A stretch of DNA of 64,000 bases from JAEVLT01 sp044598425 (GCA_044598425.1 CP172536.1:124001-188000); one strand, 5' to 3'; positions 12,891 through 21,744 are shown, numbered from the stretch's first letter. Translations and numbers: made by a program. The notes: generated by a model from the sequence alone, not told the origin.

Positions 12891-13015
12891 TGTTGGTCTT
12901 TGACTGCGATGATGCGGGAGGTTGCTGACACACCCGGCCGCTTTGCCATGGCGCGTGTGCAGGAAAAATTTCCGCGGAGAATGTCTATTTCGAAAATAGG
13001 CGAAAAAGGAGGGAA
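12891..13015 (+). promoter_or_regulatory. Structured 5' leader of the S10 operon
   Basis: The leader folds into a main hairpin in which 12925-12936 (CTGACACACCCG) pairs with 12952-12962 (CGCGTGTGCAG) over a GC-rich loop. A small stem, CTATTT with AAATAG, lies near 12985-12999 just ahead of the ribosome binding site. I recall similar leaders in other Bacillaceae. Autoregulation by a ribosomal protein is plausible for such a position but is inference here. Confidence 0.45.
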
Positions 13016-13019
13016 AATA

Positions 13020-13328
13020 ATGGCAAAACAAAAAATTCGTATCCGTTTAAAAGCTTATGATCACAGAATTCTTGATCAATCAGCAGAAAAAATCGTTGAG
13101 ACAGCAAAACGTTCAGGTGCTGCCGTATCTGGTCCGATTCCGCTTCCAACTGAAAAATCTGTTTATACGATCCTTCGGGCAGTGCATAAGTACAAAGATT
13201 CTCGTGAGCAATTTGAAATGCGGACACATAAGCGTCTAATCGACATCATTAATCCAACTCCACAAACAGTTGATTCATTAATGCGTTTAGACTTACCATC
13301 TGGTGTTGATATCGAAATAAAACTTTAA
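13020..13328 (+). CDS. rpsJ: 30S ribosomal protein S10
   Basis: S10 is a ribosomal protein that also works in antitermination as NusE. ATG 13020 follows AGGAGGG and gives the normal 102 residues starting MAKQKIRIRLKAYDHR. The open frame extends about 50 codons upstream through the operon leader but carries no ribosome binding site there. It heads the S10 operon. Confidence 0.98.
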   Translation: MAKQKIRIRLKAYDHRILDQSAEKIVETAKRSGAAVSGPIPLPTEKSVYTILRAVHKYKDSREQFEMRTHKRLIDIINPTPQTVDSLMRLDLPSGVDIEIKL

Positions 13329-13367
13329 TGCAAATAAATAAGCAGAAAATTAGGAGGTGTGACTTAC

Positions 13368-13994
13368 ATGACCAAAGGAATCTTAGGAAGAAAAATCGGT
13401 ATGACTCAAGTATTTGCAGAAAACGGCGATCTAATCCCGGTAACAGTAATTGAGGCTGCTGGAAACGTTGTTCTTCAGAAGAAATCAGTTGAAAGCGATG
13501 GTTACGAAGCTATTCAAGTTGGTTTTGAAGATAAACGTGAAAAGTTGGCAAACAAACCTGAAAAAGGGCATGCTGGCAAGGCAAATACTACTCCTAAGCG
13601 CTTCGTTCGCGAATTCCGCGGAGTTGACTTAGCAGGTTATGAGGTTGGTCAAGAAGTCAAAGTTAATATTTTCGCAGCCGGCGATGTAGTAGATGTAACA
13701 GGAATTTCAAAGGGTAAAGGTTTCCAAGGCACAATCAAGCGCCACGGACAATCTCGCGGCCCAATGGCACACGGTTCTCGTTATCATCGTCGCCCTGGTT
13801 CAATGGGACCTGTTGCTCCAAACCGTGTATTCAAAGGTAAAGCATTACCAGGACGTATGGGCGGAGAGCAAGTAACTGTTCAAAACCTTGAGATCGTAAA
13901 AGTAGATGCAGAACGCAATCTATTGCTGATCAAAGGCAATGTACCAGGAGCTAAAAAAGCTTTAGTGAAAATTAAAAGTGCGATTAAAGCATAA
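13368..13994 (+). CDS. rplC: 50S ribosomal protein L3
   Basis: L3 starts 50S assembly and approaches the peptidyl transferase centre with its central loop. I chose ATG 13368, with TAGGAGGTG at 13351-13359, giving 208 residues starting MTKGILGRKIGMTQ; a GTG at 13359 lies inside the ribosome binding site. The conserved GQSRGPMAHGSRYHRRPGS loop is visible. It lies 39 bases after rpsJ and 29 before rplD. Confidence 0.98.
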   Translation: MTKGILGRKIGMTQVFAENGDLIPVTVIEAAGNVVLQKKSVESDGYEAIQVGFEDKREKLANKPEKGHAGKANTTPKRFVREFRGVDLAGYEVGQEVKVNIFAAGDVVDVTGISKGKGFQGTIKRHGQSRGPMAHGSRYHRRPGSMGPVAPNRVFKGKALPGRMGGEQVTVQNLEIVKVDAERNLLLIKGNVPGAKKALVKIKSAIKA

Positions 13995-14023
13995 TTGACT
14001 TCAAAAGAAAGGAGGAAAAAGGA

Positions 14024-14647
14024 ATGCCAAAAGTAGCATTATTTAACCAAAACGGTTCCCAAGTTGGTGAAATTGAACTAAATGAATCAGTGTTTGGTAT
14101 TGAGCCTAACCAACACGTATTATTTGAAGCAATCGTTATGCAGCGAGCTTCTTTACGTCAAGGAACTCATAAAGTAAAAAATCGTTCGGAAGTGAGCGGC
14201 GGTGGACGTAAACCATGGCGGCAAAAAGGAACTGGCCGTGCGCGTCAAGGTTCCATTCGTTCCCCACAATGGCGCGGAGGTGGTACAGTATTTGGCCCTG
14301 TTCCGCGGAGCTACAGCTACAAATTACCGAAAAAAGTTCGTCGCTTAGCAATTAAATCCGCACTTTCTTCTAAGGTGCTGGAAGAAAACATTTTGGTTTT
14401 AGAAAGCCTTGCTTTCGAAGCGCCAAAAACAAAAGACTTCAAAGCTGTTTTAAATGGTCTTTCTGTTGATAAAAAAGCGCTTGTTGTTACAGCTGATCTT
14501 GAGGAAAATGTTGCACTTTCTGCTCGCAATATTCCTGGAGTGACAGTCGTAACTGCAAACAGCGTAAACGTATTAGATGTTGTAAGTCATGAGAAATTGA
14601 TCATGACAAAAGCAGCGGTTGAAAAAGTAGAGGAGGTGCTTGCATAA
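14024..14647 (+). CDS. rplD: 50S ribosomal protein L4
   Basis: L4 lines the exit tunnel. Its 207 residues include the extended basic loop with GRKPWRQKGTGRARQGS, the region where macrolide resistance changes arise; it looks wild type. Its stop codon overlaps the rplW start by one base (TAATG), implying translational coupling. Confidence 0.97.
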   Translation: MPKVALFNQNGSQVGEIELNESVFGIEPNQHVLFEAIVMQRASLRQGTHKVKNRSEVSGGGRKPWRQKGTGRARQGSIRSPQWRGGGTVFGPVPRSYSYKLPKKVRRLAIKSALSSKVLEENILVLESLAFEAPKTKDFKAVLNGLSVDKKALVVTADLEENVALSARNIPGVTVVTANSVNVLDVVSHEKLIMTKAAVEKVEEVLA

Positions 14648-14931
14648 TGGATGCACGCGATATCATTAAGCGCCCCGTTATCACTGAACGTTCTTCCGAC
14701 TTAATGGCTGAAAAAAAATATACGTTTGATGTGAATGTTAAAGCGAACAAAACTCAAGTAAAAGATGCTGTAGAAGAAATCTTCGGCGTAAAGGTTGAGA
14801 AAGTTAACATCATGAACTATAAAGGCAAATTCAAGCGTATGGGTAAATTCGGCGGATACACCAATAAGCGCCGCAAGGCAATTGTAAAATTAACTGCTGA
14901 CAGCAAAGAAATCGAATTCTTTGAAGCATAA
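14647..14931 (+). CDS. rplW: 50S ribosomal protein L23
   Basis: L23 sits at the tunnel exit, where trigger factor and SRP dock. This copy has 94 residues, one fewer than B. subtilis. It begins MDARDIIKRPVITERS and contains the typical VEKVNIMNYKGK segment. The start overlaps the rplD stop by one base; rplB follows after 29 bases. Confidence 0.97.
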   Translation: MDARDIIKRPVITERSSDLMAEKKYTFDVNVKANKTQVKDAVEEIFGVKVEKVNIMNYKGKFKRMGKFGGYTNKRRKAIVKLTADSKEIEFFEA

Positions 14932-14960
14932 GATTCTATCAAGAAGAGGAGGGAAATGAA

Positions 14961-15791
14961 ATGGCGATTAAAAAGTACAAACCTACCTCTAACGGTCGTC
15001 GCGGAATGACAGTTTCTGATTTCGCTGAAATCACAACTAGCACTCCAGAAAAATCTCTATTAACTCCGTTAAAGAGAAAAGGCGGCCGTAATAACCAAGG
15101 TAAGTTAACTGTTCGTCATCAAGGTGGCGGCCACAAACGTCAGTACCGCATTATCGACTTTAAACGCGATAAAGATGGCATTCCTGGACGCGTTGCCACT
15201 ATTGAATATGATCCAAACCGTTCTGCAAATATAGCACTAATCAATTATGTTGATGGTGAAAAGCGCTACATTCTTGCACCGAAAAACTTAGAGGTTGGCA
15301 TGGAAGTAATGTCTGGACCTGAAGCTGATATCAAAGTTGGGAATGCACTTCCGTTAGCAAACATCCCTGTTGGTACAGTGGTTCACAACATTGAATTAAA
15401 ACCAGGAAAAGGCGGTCAGCTAGTACGCTCTGCTGGAACATCTGCTCAAGTACTTGGTAAAGAAGGAAAGTACGTACTCGTCCGCTTAACATCAGGCGAA
15501 GTTCGCATGATCCTAGCGACTTGCCGTGCTTCCATCGGTCAAGTTGGCAACGAACAACACGAACTGATCAATATTGGTAAAGCAGGCCGTTCCCGCTGGT
15601 TAGGCAAACGCCCAACTGTACGCGGATCTGTTATGAACCCTAATGATCACCCGCATGGTGGTGGTGAAGGACGTGCTCCAATCGGACGCAAGTCTCCTAT
15701 GTCTCCTTGGGGTAAACCAACTCTTGGATACAAAACTCGTAAGAAGAAAAACAAATCTGACAAATTTATTGTCCGTCGTCGTAAAAAATAA
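14961..15791 (+). CDS. rplB: 50S ribosomal protein L2
   Basis: L2 bridges 50S and 30S near the peptidyl transferase centre. At 276 residues it is full length, with the conserved NDHPHGGGEGRAPIG motif near the C-terminus that includes the key histidine. A 60-base spacer before rpsS contains a perfect 9-bp hairpin (15802-15826). Confidence 0.98.
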   Translation: MAIKKYKPTSNGRRGMTVSDFAEITTSTPEKSLLTPLKRKGGRNNQGKLTVRHQGGGHKRQYRIIDFKRDKDGIPGRVATIEYDPNRSANIALINYVDGEKRYILAPKNLEVGMEVMSGPEADIKVGNALPLANIPVGTVVHNIELKPGKGGQLVRSAGTSAQVLGKEGKYVLVRLTSGEVRMILATCRASIGQVGNEQHELINIGKAGRSRWLGKRPTVRGSVMNPNDHPHGGGEGRAPIGRKSPMSPWGKPTLGYKTRKKKNKSDKFIVRRRKK

Positions 15792-15801
15792 CGGGATTGA
15801 A

Positions 15802-15826
15802 CTACGGTTCAAAACAAGAACCGTAG
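15802..15826 (+). other. Intercistronic hairpin rplB-rpsS
   Basis: CTACGGTTC (15802-15810) pairs exactly with GAACCGTAG (15818-15826) over a 7-nt loop. It sits 16 bases before the rpsS ribosome binding site and lacks a T tract, so a processing or mRNA-stability role is more likely than termination. Confidence 0.5.
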
Positions 15827-15851
15827 ACCAATCACGAAGGGAGGTTCACTT

Positions 15852-16130
15852 ATGGGTCGCAGCTTAAAAAAAGGACCATTCGTTGACGATCATTTAATGG
15901 TTAAGATCGAAAAGTTAAATGAAACGGAAGGCAAACAAGTTGTTAAAACTTGGTCACGCCGTTCTACGATTTTCCCACAATTTATTGGCCACACAATTGC
16001 AGTGTATGATGGTCGCAAACATGTGCCTGTATATGTTACCGAAGATATGGTAGGCCACAAGCTTGGAGAATTTGCTCCTACTCGTGCTTACAAAGGTCAC
16101 GGTAACGATGATAAGAAAACAAGACGTTAA
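15852..16130 (+). CDS. rpsS: 30S ribosomal protein S19
   Basis: S19 lies in the 30S head near the A and P sites. It has 92 residues starting MGRSLKKGPFVDDHL, with the conserved HKLGEFAPTR near the C-terminus. The ribosome binding site GGGAGG precedes the ATG. rplV follows after 17 bases. Confidence 0.98.
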   Translation: MGRSLKKGPFVDDHLMVKIEKLNETEGKQVVKTWSRRSTIFPQFIGHTIAVYDGRKHVPVYVTEDMVGHKLGEFAPTRAYKGHGNDDKKTRR

Positions 16131-16147
16131 GAGAGGAGGGCATCCAA

Positions 16148-16489
16148 ATGCAAGCTAAAGCTGTTGCAAGAACAGTTCGTATTGCTCCTCGTAAAGCACG
16201 TTTAGTCGTCGATTTAATCCGAGGTAAGCAAGTTGGTGAAGCGGTGGCGATTTTAAATCTCACTCCTAAGGCTGCTTCTCCAATCGTTGAAAAAGTATTA
16301 AAATCTGCTATGGCAAATGCCGAGCACAATTACGAAATGGACGTAAACAACTTGGTTGTTGCGCAAGCGTTTGTTGACGAAGGTCCAACGTTAAAACGTT
16401 TCCGTCCACGCGCTATGGGTCGTGCTAGCCAAATCAACAAGCGCACAAGTCACATCACAATCGTTTTATCAGAAAAGAAGGAGGGATAG
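16148..16489 (+). CDS. rplV: 50S ribosomal protein L22
   Basis: L22 contributes the second wall of the exit-tunnel constriction opposite L4. It has 113 residues and carries the long beta-hairpin segment RFRPRAMGRASQINKRTSH. Only three bases separate it from rpsC, whose ribosome binding site lies inside its last codons. Confidence 0.97.
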   Translation: MQAKAVARTVRIAPRKARLVVDLIRGKQVGEAVAILNLTPKAASPIVEKVLKSAMANAEHNYEMDVNNLVVAQAFVDEGPTLKRFRPRAMGRASQINKRTSHITIVLSEKKEG

Positions 16490-16492
16490 TCA

Positions 16493-17149
16493 GTGGGTCA
16501 AAAAGTAAATCCAGTCGGTTTGCGTATCGGAATCATCCGTGATTGGGAATCTAAATGGTACGCAGGTAAAGACTTTGCTGATCTTTTACACGAAGACCTT
16601 AAAATTCGTGAGTACATCACGAAACGTTTAAAAGACGCTTCCGTTTCGAAAGTAGAAATCGAACGCGCTGCAAACCGTGTTAACGTAACTGTTCATACAG
16701 CTAAGCCTGGAATGGTTATTGGTAAAGGCGGTACAGAAGTAGAAGCTCTTCGTAAAGCGTTAAATCAACTTACTGGGAAACGTGTCCATATCAATATTCT
16801 TGAAATCAAAAAAGCAGACATAGATGCTAAACTAGTTGCCGAGAACATTGCTCGTCAATTAGAAAACCGGGTATCATTCCGTCGTGCACAAAAGCAAGCT
16901 ATCCAGCGTGCGATGCGTGCGGGTGCTAAAGGGATCAAAACAATGGTATCTGGTCGTTTAGGCGGAGCAGATATTGCTCGTGCTGAACATTACAGCGAAG
17001 GAACGGTTCCACTTCATACACTTCGCGCCGATATCGACTATGCTACAGCAGAAGCTGATACTACTTATGGCAAACTTGGTGTTAAAGTATGGATCTATCG
17101 TGGAGAAGTGCTTCCTACTAAGAAGAAAACAGAGGAAGGAGGCAATTAA
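16493..17149 (+). CDS. rpsC: 30S ribosomal protein S3
   Basis: S3 forms part of the mRNA entry helicase site. It starts at GTG 16493 with GGAGG just upstream and has 218 residues. The type-II KH domain shows the GKGG loop (MVIGKGGTEVE). The gene is followed after two bases by rplP. Confidence 0.98.
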   Translation: MGQKVNPVGLRIGIIRDWESKWYAGKDFADLLHEDLKIREYITKRLKDASVSKVEIERAANRVNVTVHTAKPGMVIGKGGTEVEALRKALNQLTGKRVHINILEIKKADIDAKLVAENIARQLENRVSFRRAQKQAIQRAMRAGAKGIKTMVSGRLGGADIARAEHYSEGTVPLHTLRADIDYATAEADTTYGKLGVKVWIYRGEVLPTKKKTEEGGN

Positions 17150-17151
17150 TC

Positions 17152-17586
17152 ATGTTATTGCCTAAACGCGTTAAATATCGCCGTCAGCACCGTGGTAAAA
17201 TGCGTGGCCAATCTAAGGGCGGCACTGAGATTAATTTTGGTGAATATGGTTTACAAGCTCTTGAAGCTTCTTGGATCACAAACCGTCAAATTGAAGCGGC
17301 CCGTATTGCGATGACTCGCTACATGAAACGTGGCGGTAAAGTTTGGATTCAAGTTTTCCCACATAAACCTTACACAGCAAAGCCTCTAGAAGTTCGGATG
17401 GGTTCCGGTAAAGGTGCTCCAGAAGGATGGGTAGCTGTTGTAAAGCCAGGGAAAATTATGTTTGAAATTGCTGGTGTATCTGAAGAGATTGCTCGTGAAG
17501 CACTTCGCCTTGCATCACACAAACTTCCTGTAAAGTGTAAGTTTGTAAAACGTGAAGAAATTGGTGGTGAATCAAGTGAAAGCTAA
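17152..17586 (+). CDS. rplP: 50S ribosomal protein L16
   Basis: L16 binds near the A-site tRNA elbow. It is 144 residues long, starting MLLPKRVKYRRQHRG, with the conserved RMGSGKGAPEGWVA motif. Its 3' end overlaps the start of rpmC by 11 bases. Confidence 0.98.
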   Translation: MLLPKRVKYRRQHRGKMRGQSKGGTEINFGEYGLQALEASWITNRQIEAARIAMTRYMKRGGKVWIQVFPHKPYTAKPLEVRMGSGKGAPEGWVAVVKPGKIMFEIAGVSEEIAREALRLASHKLPVKCKFVKREEIGGESSES

Positions 17587-17776
17587 TGAAATTCGTGACC
17601 TAACCACTGCTGAAATTGAACAAAAAGTTAAATCATTAAAAGAAGAGCTTTTCAACCTTCGCTTTCAATTGGCGACTGGACAACTTGAAAATACGGCTCG
17701 TATTCGTGAAGTGCGAAAAGCAATCGCTCGCATGAAAACTGTGATTCGTGAGAGAGAAATCAGCGTTAACAAGTAA
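17576..17776 (+). CDS. rpmC: 50S ribosomal protein L29
   Basis: L29 lies at the tunnel exit beside L23. I chose GTG 17576, giving 66 residues starting MKANEIRDLTTAEIEQ, which is the Bacillus form. The frame is open eight codons further, but the conserved protein starts here, with GGTGG upstream inside rplP. The protein is two antiparallel helices. Confidence 0.96.
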   Translation: MKANEIRDLTTAEIEQKVKSLKEELFNLRFQLATGQLENTARIREVRKAIARMKTVIREREISVNK

Positions 17777-17799
17777 AAACCCGAGAGGAGGTTCGCCCT

Positions 17800-18063
17800 A
17801 TGAGTGAACGTAATCAACGCAAAGTTTACACTGGACGCGTTGTTTCTGACAAAATGGATAAAACCGTTACTGTATTAGTCGAAACGTACAAAAAGCATCC
17901 TCTTTATGGTAAACGCGTTAAGTACTCTAAAAAGTTTAAAGCTCATGATGAGCAAAACCAAGCAAAAGTTGGCGACATCGTGCGTATCATGGAAACTCGC
18001 CCGCTTTCTGCGACAAAACGCTTCCGTTTAGTAGATGTCATTGAAAAAGCTGTTATTATCTAA
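17800..18063 (+). CDS. rpsQ: 30S ribosomal protein S17
   Basis: S17 is a primary 16S-binding protein with an OB fold. It has 87 residues, starting MSERNQRKVYTGRVVSDKMD, and contains the conserved VGDIVRIMETRPLSATKRF. It follows rpmC by 23 bases behind a GAGGAGG site. Confidence 0.97.
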   Translation: MSERNQRKVYTGRVVSDKMDKTVTVLVETYKKHPLYGKRVKYSKKFKAHDEQNQAKVGDIVRIMETRPLSATKRFRLVDVIEKAVII

Positions 18064-18103
18064 TTGTTCGGATTAAGCTGCATTCCGAAAGGAGGTTACA
18101 CAT

Positions 18104-18472
18104 ATGATTCAACAAGAAACACGTTTGAAAGTTGCGGATAACTCTGGTGCTCGAGAAGTTTTGACAATCAAAGTTCTTGGTGGTTCTGGCCGCAAGACTG
18201 CTAACATAGGTGATGTTATCGTTTGTACTGTCAAACAAGCAACACCAGGAGGCGTTGTTAAAAAAGGCGATGTTGTCAAAGCTGTTGTTGTTCGCACAAA
18301 GAGTGGTGCTCGCCGTGCTGACGGTTCATACATTCGTTTCGATGAAAACGCATGTGTCATCATCCGTGATGATAAGAGCCCACGCGGAACTCGTATTTTT
18401 GGACCTGTTGCCCGCGAACTTCGCGAAAACAACTTTATGAAAATTGTATCATTAGCTCCAGAAGTACTATAA
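18104..18472 (+). CDS. rplN: 50S ribosomal protein L14
   Basis: L14 contacts helix 44 of 16S rRNA at the subunit interface and is the landing site of silencing factor RsfS. It has 122 residues, starting MIQQETRLKVADNSGAR, which is the universal signature, with FGPVARELRE near the C-terminus. Confidence 0.98.
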   Translation: MIQQETRLKVADNSGAREVLTIKVLGGSGRKTANIGDVIVCTVKQATPGGVVKKGDVVKAVVVRTKSGARRADGSYIRFDENACVIIRDDKSPRGTRIFGPVARELRENNFMKIVSLAPEVL

Positions 18473-18510
18473 ATGAATTACATTAAAAGCATATAAGGAG
18501 GTGCTTACGG

Positions 18511-18819
18511 ATGCGTGTTAAGAAAGGTGACAAAGTACGAGTCATCTCTGGTAAGGATAAAGGCAAAACAGGTGAAATCCTTGCAGCTTATCCTAAAGAA
18601 AGCCGTGTACTAGTAGAAGGCGTAAACATCGTGAAGAAACACTCTAAGCCATCTCAAGCGAATCCTCAGGGCGGAATCATCAGCCAAGAGGCACCAATTC
18701 ATGTATCAAACGTAATGCCGATCGACCCTAAAACGGGCAACCCAACTCGTGTAGGTTACCAAGTGGTTGATGGTAAAAAAGTACGCGTAGCAAAATCCGG
18801 TGAAGTTTTAGATAAATAG
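18511..18819 (+). CDS. rplX: 50S ribosomal protein L24
   Basis: L24 is an assembly initiator with a KOW motif (KKGDKVRVISGKDKGKTGE). It has 102 residues, one fewer than B. subtilis. It lies 38 bases after rplN with an AAGGAGGTG site. Confidence 0.97.
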   Translation: MRVKKGDKVRVISGKDKGKTGEILAAYPKESRVLVEGVNIVKKHSKPSQANPQGGIISQEAPIHVSNVMPIDPKTGNPTRVGYQVVDGKKVRVAKSGEVLDK

Positions 18820-18844
18820 TAATCGAAGAAAGGAGGTACAACAA

Positions 18845-19384
18845 ATGAACCGCCTAAAAGAAAGGCTTGTTAAAGAAATCTCTCCTGCTCTGATGAGCAA
18901 GTTCAGCTATAAATCAGTAATGCAAGTACCAAAAATCGAAAAAATTGTAGTAAACATGGGTGTTGGTGATGCTGTTGCTAACGCAAAAGCTCTTGACAAC
19001 GCAGTGGAAGAGCTTGCAACGATCACAGGTCAAAAACCTGTTATCACACGTGCGAAAAAATCAATCGCTGGCTTCCGTCTTCGTGAAGGTATGCCGATCG
19101 GTGCGAAGGTTACCCTTCGTGGAGAGCGCATGTACGAATTCTTGGATAAATTAATTTCTGTTTCTTTACCACGTGTACGCGACTTCCGCGGTGTATCGAA
19201 AAAAGCATTTGATGGTCGCGGTAACTATACTTTGGGTGTTAAAGAACAATTAATCTTCCCTGAAATTGATTACGATAAAGTAAGCAAAGTTCGTGGTATG
19301 GATATCGTTATCGTTACAACTGCTAACACTGATGAAGAAGCTCGTGAACTTTTAACTCAAATTGGAATGCCATTCCAAAAGTAA
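18845..19384 (+). CDS. rplE: 50S ribosomal protein L5
   Basis: L5 binds 5S rRNA within the central protuberance. It has 179 residues, with the signature NMGVGDA near residue 40 and the LREGMPIGAKVTLRG segment. The ribosome binding site AAAGGAGG is strong. Confidence 0.98.
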   Translation: MNRLKERLVKEISPALMSKFSYKSVMQVPKIEKIVVNMGVGDAVANAKALDNAVEELATITGQKPVITRAKKSIAGFRLREGMPIGAKVTLRGERMYEFLDKLISVSLPRVRDFRGVSKKAFDGRGNYTLGVKEQLIFPEIDYDKVSKVRGMDIVIVTTANTDEEARELLTQIGMPFQK

Positions 19385-19408
19385 TCGCTAAATAAGGGAG
19401 GCGAAATC

Positions 19409-19594
19409 GTGGCTAAAAAGTCAATGATTGTGAAACAAAAACGTACGCCTAAATTTAAAGTACAAGAGTACACTCGCTGCGAACGCTGCGGACGTCCACA
19501 CTCTGTATACCGCAAATTTAAGCTTTGCCGTATTTGTTTCCGTGAATTAGCATACAAAGGGCAAATTCCTGGCGTCAAAAAAGCTAGCTGGTAA
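19409..19594 (+). CDS. rpsN: 30S ribosomal protein S14, zinc type
   Basis: This is the short, zinc-binding (C+) form of S14: 61 residues with Cys24, Cys27, Cys40 and Cys43 forming two CxxC pairs. It starts at GTG 19409 after GGGAGG. Bacilli often also carry a zinc-free paralogue elsewhere for zinc starvation; none is seen here. Confidence 0.97.
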   Translation: MAKKSMIVKQKRTPKFKVQEYTRCERCGRPHSVYRKFKLCRICFRELAYKGQIPGVKKASW

Positions 19595-19624
19595 AATTAT
19601 AAGCTCTGGAAGGAGGTAAAAATA

Positions 19625-20023
19625 ATGGTCATGACAGATCCGATTGCTGATATGCTTACTCGCATTCGAAATGCGAATATGGTGCGTCACGAAAAATTAG
19701 AAGTGCCTGCTTCTAATATGAAAAGAGAAATCGCTGAAATTTTAAAGCGCGAAGGTTTCGTTCGTGATGTTGAATATATTGAAGACAACAAACAAGGTAT
19801 CATTCGCATCTTTTTGAAGTATGGTGCCAACAACCAACGTGTAATTACTGGACTTAAACGTATAAGCAAGCCTGGACTTCGTGTTTACGCAAAATCGAAC
19901 GAGGTGCCTCGCGTATTAAACGGTCTTGGTATCGCTCTAGTATCTACATCAAACGGTATTTTAACGGATAAAGAAGCTCGCGCTAAACAAGTTGGCGGAG
20001 AAGTTTTAGCATACGTTTGGTAA
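19625..20023 (+). CDS. rpsH: 30S ribosomal protein S8
   Basis: S8 binds the central domain of 16S rRNA and is a translational regulator of the spc operon in E. coli. It has 132 residues, starting MVMTDPIADMLTRIRNAN. The C-terminal STSNGILTDKEAR motif is conserved. The ribosome binding site is GGAGGT. Confidence 0.98.
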   Translation: MVMTDPIADMLTRIRNANMVRHEKLEVPASNMKREIAEILKREGFVRDVEYIEDNKQGIIRIFLKYGANNQRVITGLKRISKPGLRVYAKSNEVPRVLNGLGIALVSTSNGILTDKEARAKQVGGEVLAYVW

Positions 20024-20054
20024 TAAAGTTTCTGAATGAATGGAGGTGCACTAA

Positions 20055-20591
20055 ATGTCTCGTGTAGGAAAAAAGCCAATCGAAATTCCAGCAGGAGTTA
20101 CGGTTACTTTAAATGGAAATGTTGCTACAGTAAAAGGTCCTAAAGGCGAACTTACTCGCTCTTTTAATCCTGCTATTGAAATCAAGATTGAAGAGAACGT
20201 TATAAATGTTTCTCGCCCATCAGATTCTAAGGAACACCGCGCATTGCATGGTACCACTCGCGCATTGCTTTCAAACATGGTTGAAGGTGTTTCGAAAGGC
20301 TTTGAAAGAAGCTTAGAATTAATCGGGGTTGGATATCGTGCTCAAAAACAAGGCAAAAAACTTGTATTAAACGTCGGATATTCTCATCCTGTTGAAATCG
20401 AACCTGAAGAAGGCTTAGAAATCGAAGTACCTGCAAATACAAAAGTGATTGTAAAGGGTACTAGCAAAGAACGCGTTGGTGCTCTTGCAGCTAACATCCG
20501 TGACGTTCGTCCTCCTGAGCCTTATAAAGGTAAAGGGATCCGTTATGAAGGAGAATTTGTTCGTCGTAAAGAAGGTAAAACTGGTAAGTAA
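20055..20591 (+). CDS. rplF: 50S ribosomal protein L6
   Basis: L6 lies near the factor-binding site. It has 178 residues built from two homologous domains, starting MSRVGKKPIEIPAGV and ending with the conserved RPPEPYKGKGIRYEGE segment. It is 31 bases after rpsH and 31 before rplR. Confidence 0.98.
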   Translation: MSRVGKKPIEIPAGVTVTLNGNVATVKGPKGELTRSFNPAIEIKIEENVINVSRPSDSKEHRALHGTTRALLSNMVEGVSKGFERSLELIGVGYRAQKQGKKLVLNVGYSHPVEIEPEEGLEIEVPANTKVIVKGTSKERVGALAANIRDVRPPEPYKGKGIRYEGEFVRRKEGKTGK

Positions 20592-20622
20592 TGCCTTATT
20601 GGTAAAGAAAGGAGTGACGTAA

Positions 20623-20985
20623 ATGATTACGAAGATTGATAAAAACGCTACTCGCAAGAAAAGACACGCTCGTGTCCGTGCGAAACTTAGCGGAACATCA
20701 ACTCGTCCACGTCTAAATGTGTTTCGTTCAAATAAACATATTTATGCTCAAATTATCGATGACATGAATGGAGTTACTTTAGCTAGTGCTTCTACATTAG
20801 ATAAAGATTTAAATCTTGAATCTTCCAGCAACGTTGAGGCTGCACAAAAGATCGGGGAATTGGTTGCTAAACGTGCGGTAGAAAAAGGTATCACTTCAGT
20901 TGTCTTTGACCGTGGAGGATATTTATATCATGGACGTATTCAAGCATTAGCAGATGCTGCGCGCGAAAACGGCCTACAATTTTAA
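20623..20985 (+). CDS. rplR: 50S ribosomal protein L18
   Basis: L18 carries 5S rRNA with L5. It has 120 residues with a basic N-terminus (KNATRKKRHARVRAKL) and the conserved VFDRGGYLYHGR near the C-terminus. The site AAAGGAG precedes the ATG. Confidence 0.97.
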   Translation: MITKIDKNATRKKRHARVRAKLSGTSTRPRLNVFRSNKHIYAQIIDDMNGVTLASASTLDKDLNLESSSNVEAAQKIGELVAKRAVEKGITSVVFDRGGYLYHGRIQALADAARENGLQF

Positions 20986-21010
20986 TAGACAAAGGAGGGA
21001 CTAAAAAAAG

Positions 21011-21511
21011 ATGCGTCGTATTGATCCAAACAAACTTGAACTAGAAGAACGCGTAGTTACGGTTAACCGTGTTGCGAAAGTTGTTAAAGGTGGACGTCGT
21101 TTCCGTTTCTCCGCTCTTGTAGTAGTCGGAGACAAAAACGGACATGTCGGTTTTGGTACAGGGAAAGCACAAGAAGTACCAGATGCTATTCGTAAAGCAA
21201 TTGAAGATGCAAAGAAAAATTTAGTGGAAGTACCAATGGTTGGAACAACGATTCCTCACCAAGTAATTGGATACTTTGGTGCTGGTGAAATTCTTCTTAA
21301 GCCTGCTTCAGAAGGTACAGGAGTTATCGCTGGCGGTCCGGTGCGTGCCGTACTTGAATTAGCTGGTGTTGCGGATATTTTATCTAAATCCTTAGGTACT
21401 AACACACCAATTAACATGGTTCGTGCAACAATTGAGGGACTAAAACAATTAAAACGTGCTGAAGACGTAGCAAAATTACGTGGTAAATCAGTAGAAGAAC
21501 TGTTAGGATAA
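21011..21511 (+). CDS. rpsE: 30S ribosomal protein S5
   Basis: S5 acts in accuracy and lines the mRNA entry. It has 166 residues; the N-terminal loop (VNRVAKVVKGGRRF) where spectinomycin resistance changes arise looks wild type. The following GTGKAQEVPDAIRKA helix is conserved. It is 14 bases before rpmD. Confidence 0.98.
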   Translation: MRRIDPNKLELEERVVTVNRVAKVVKGGRRFRFSALVVVGDKNGHVGFGTGKAQEVPDAIRKAIEDAKKNLVEVPMVGTTIPHQVIGYFGAGEILLKPASEGTGVIAGGPVRAVLELAGVADILSKSLGTNTPINMVRATIEGLKQLKRAEDVAKLRGKSVEELLG

Positions 21512-21525
21512 GGGAGGGAAATCAA

Positions 21526-21708
21526 ATGGCAAATAAACTTGAAATCACTCTCACTCGCAGTCTGATTGGTCGTTCAGAAGACCAACGCGAAACAGTTAAA
21601 GCTTTAGGATTACGAAAGGTAAATCAAACAGTTGAACAACAAGATAATGCAGCGATCCGTGGCATGATCAACAAAGTTGCTCACCTTGTAACGGTTAAAG
21701 AACGATAA
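21526..21708 (+). CDS. rpmD: 50S ribosomal protein L30
   Basis: L30 is a small 60-residue protein of the large subunit. It starts MANKLEITLTRSLIGR and keeps the conserved GLRKVNQTV and NAAIRGMINKVAHLV segments. GGGAGGG is its ribosome binding site. Confidence 0.96.
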   Translation: MANKLEITLTRSLIGRSEDQRETVKALGLRKVNQTVEQQDNAAIRGMINKVAHLVTVKER

Positions 21709-21744
21709 AAAATAGATTCTTCTCTTTCTTAAGGAGGTGCCAAT

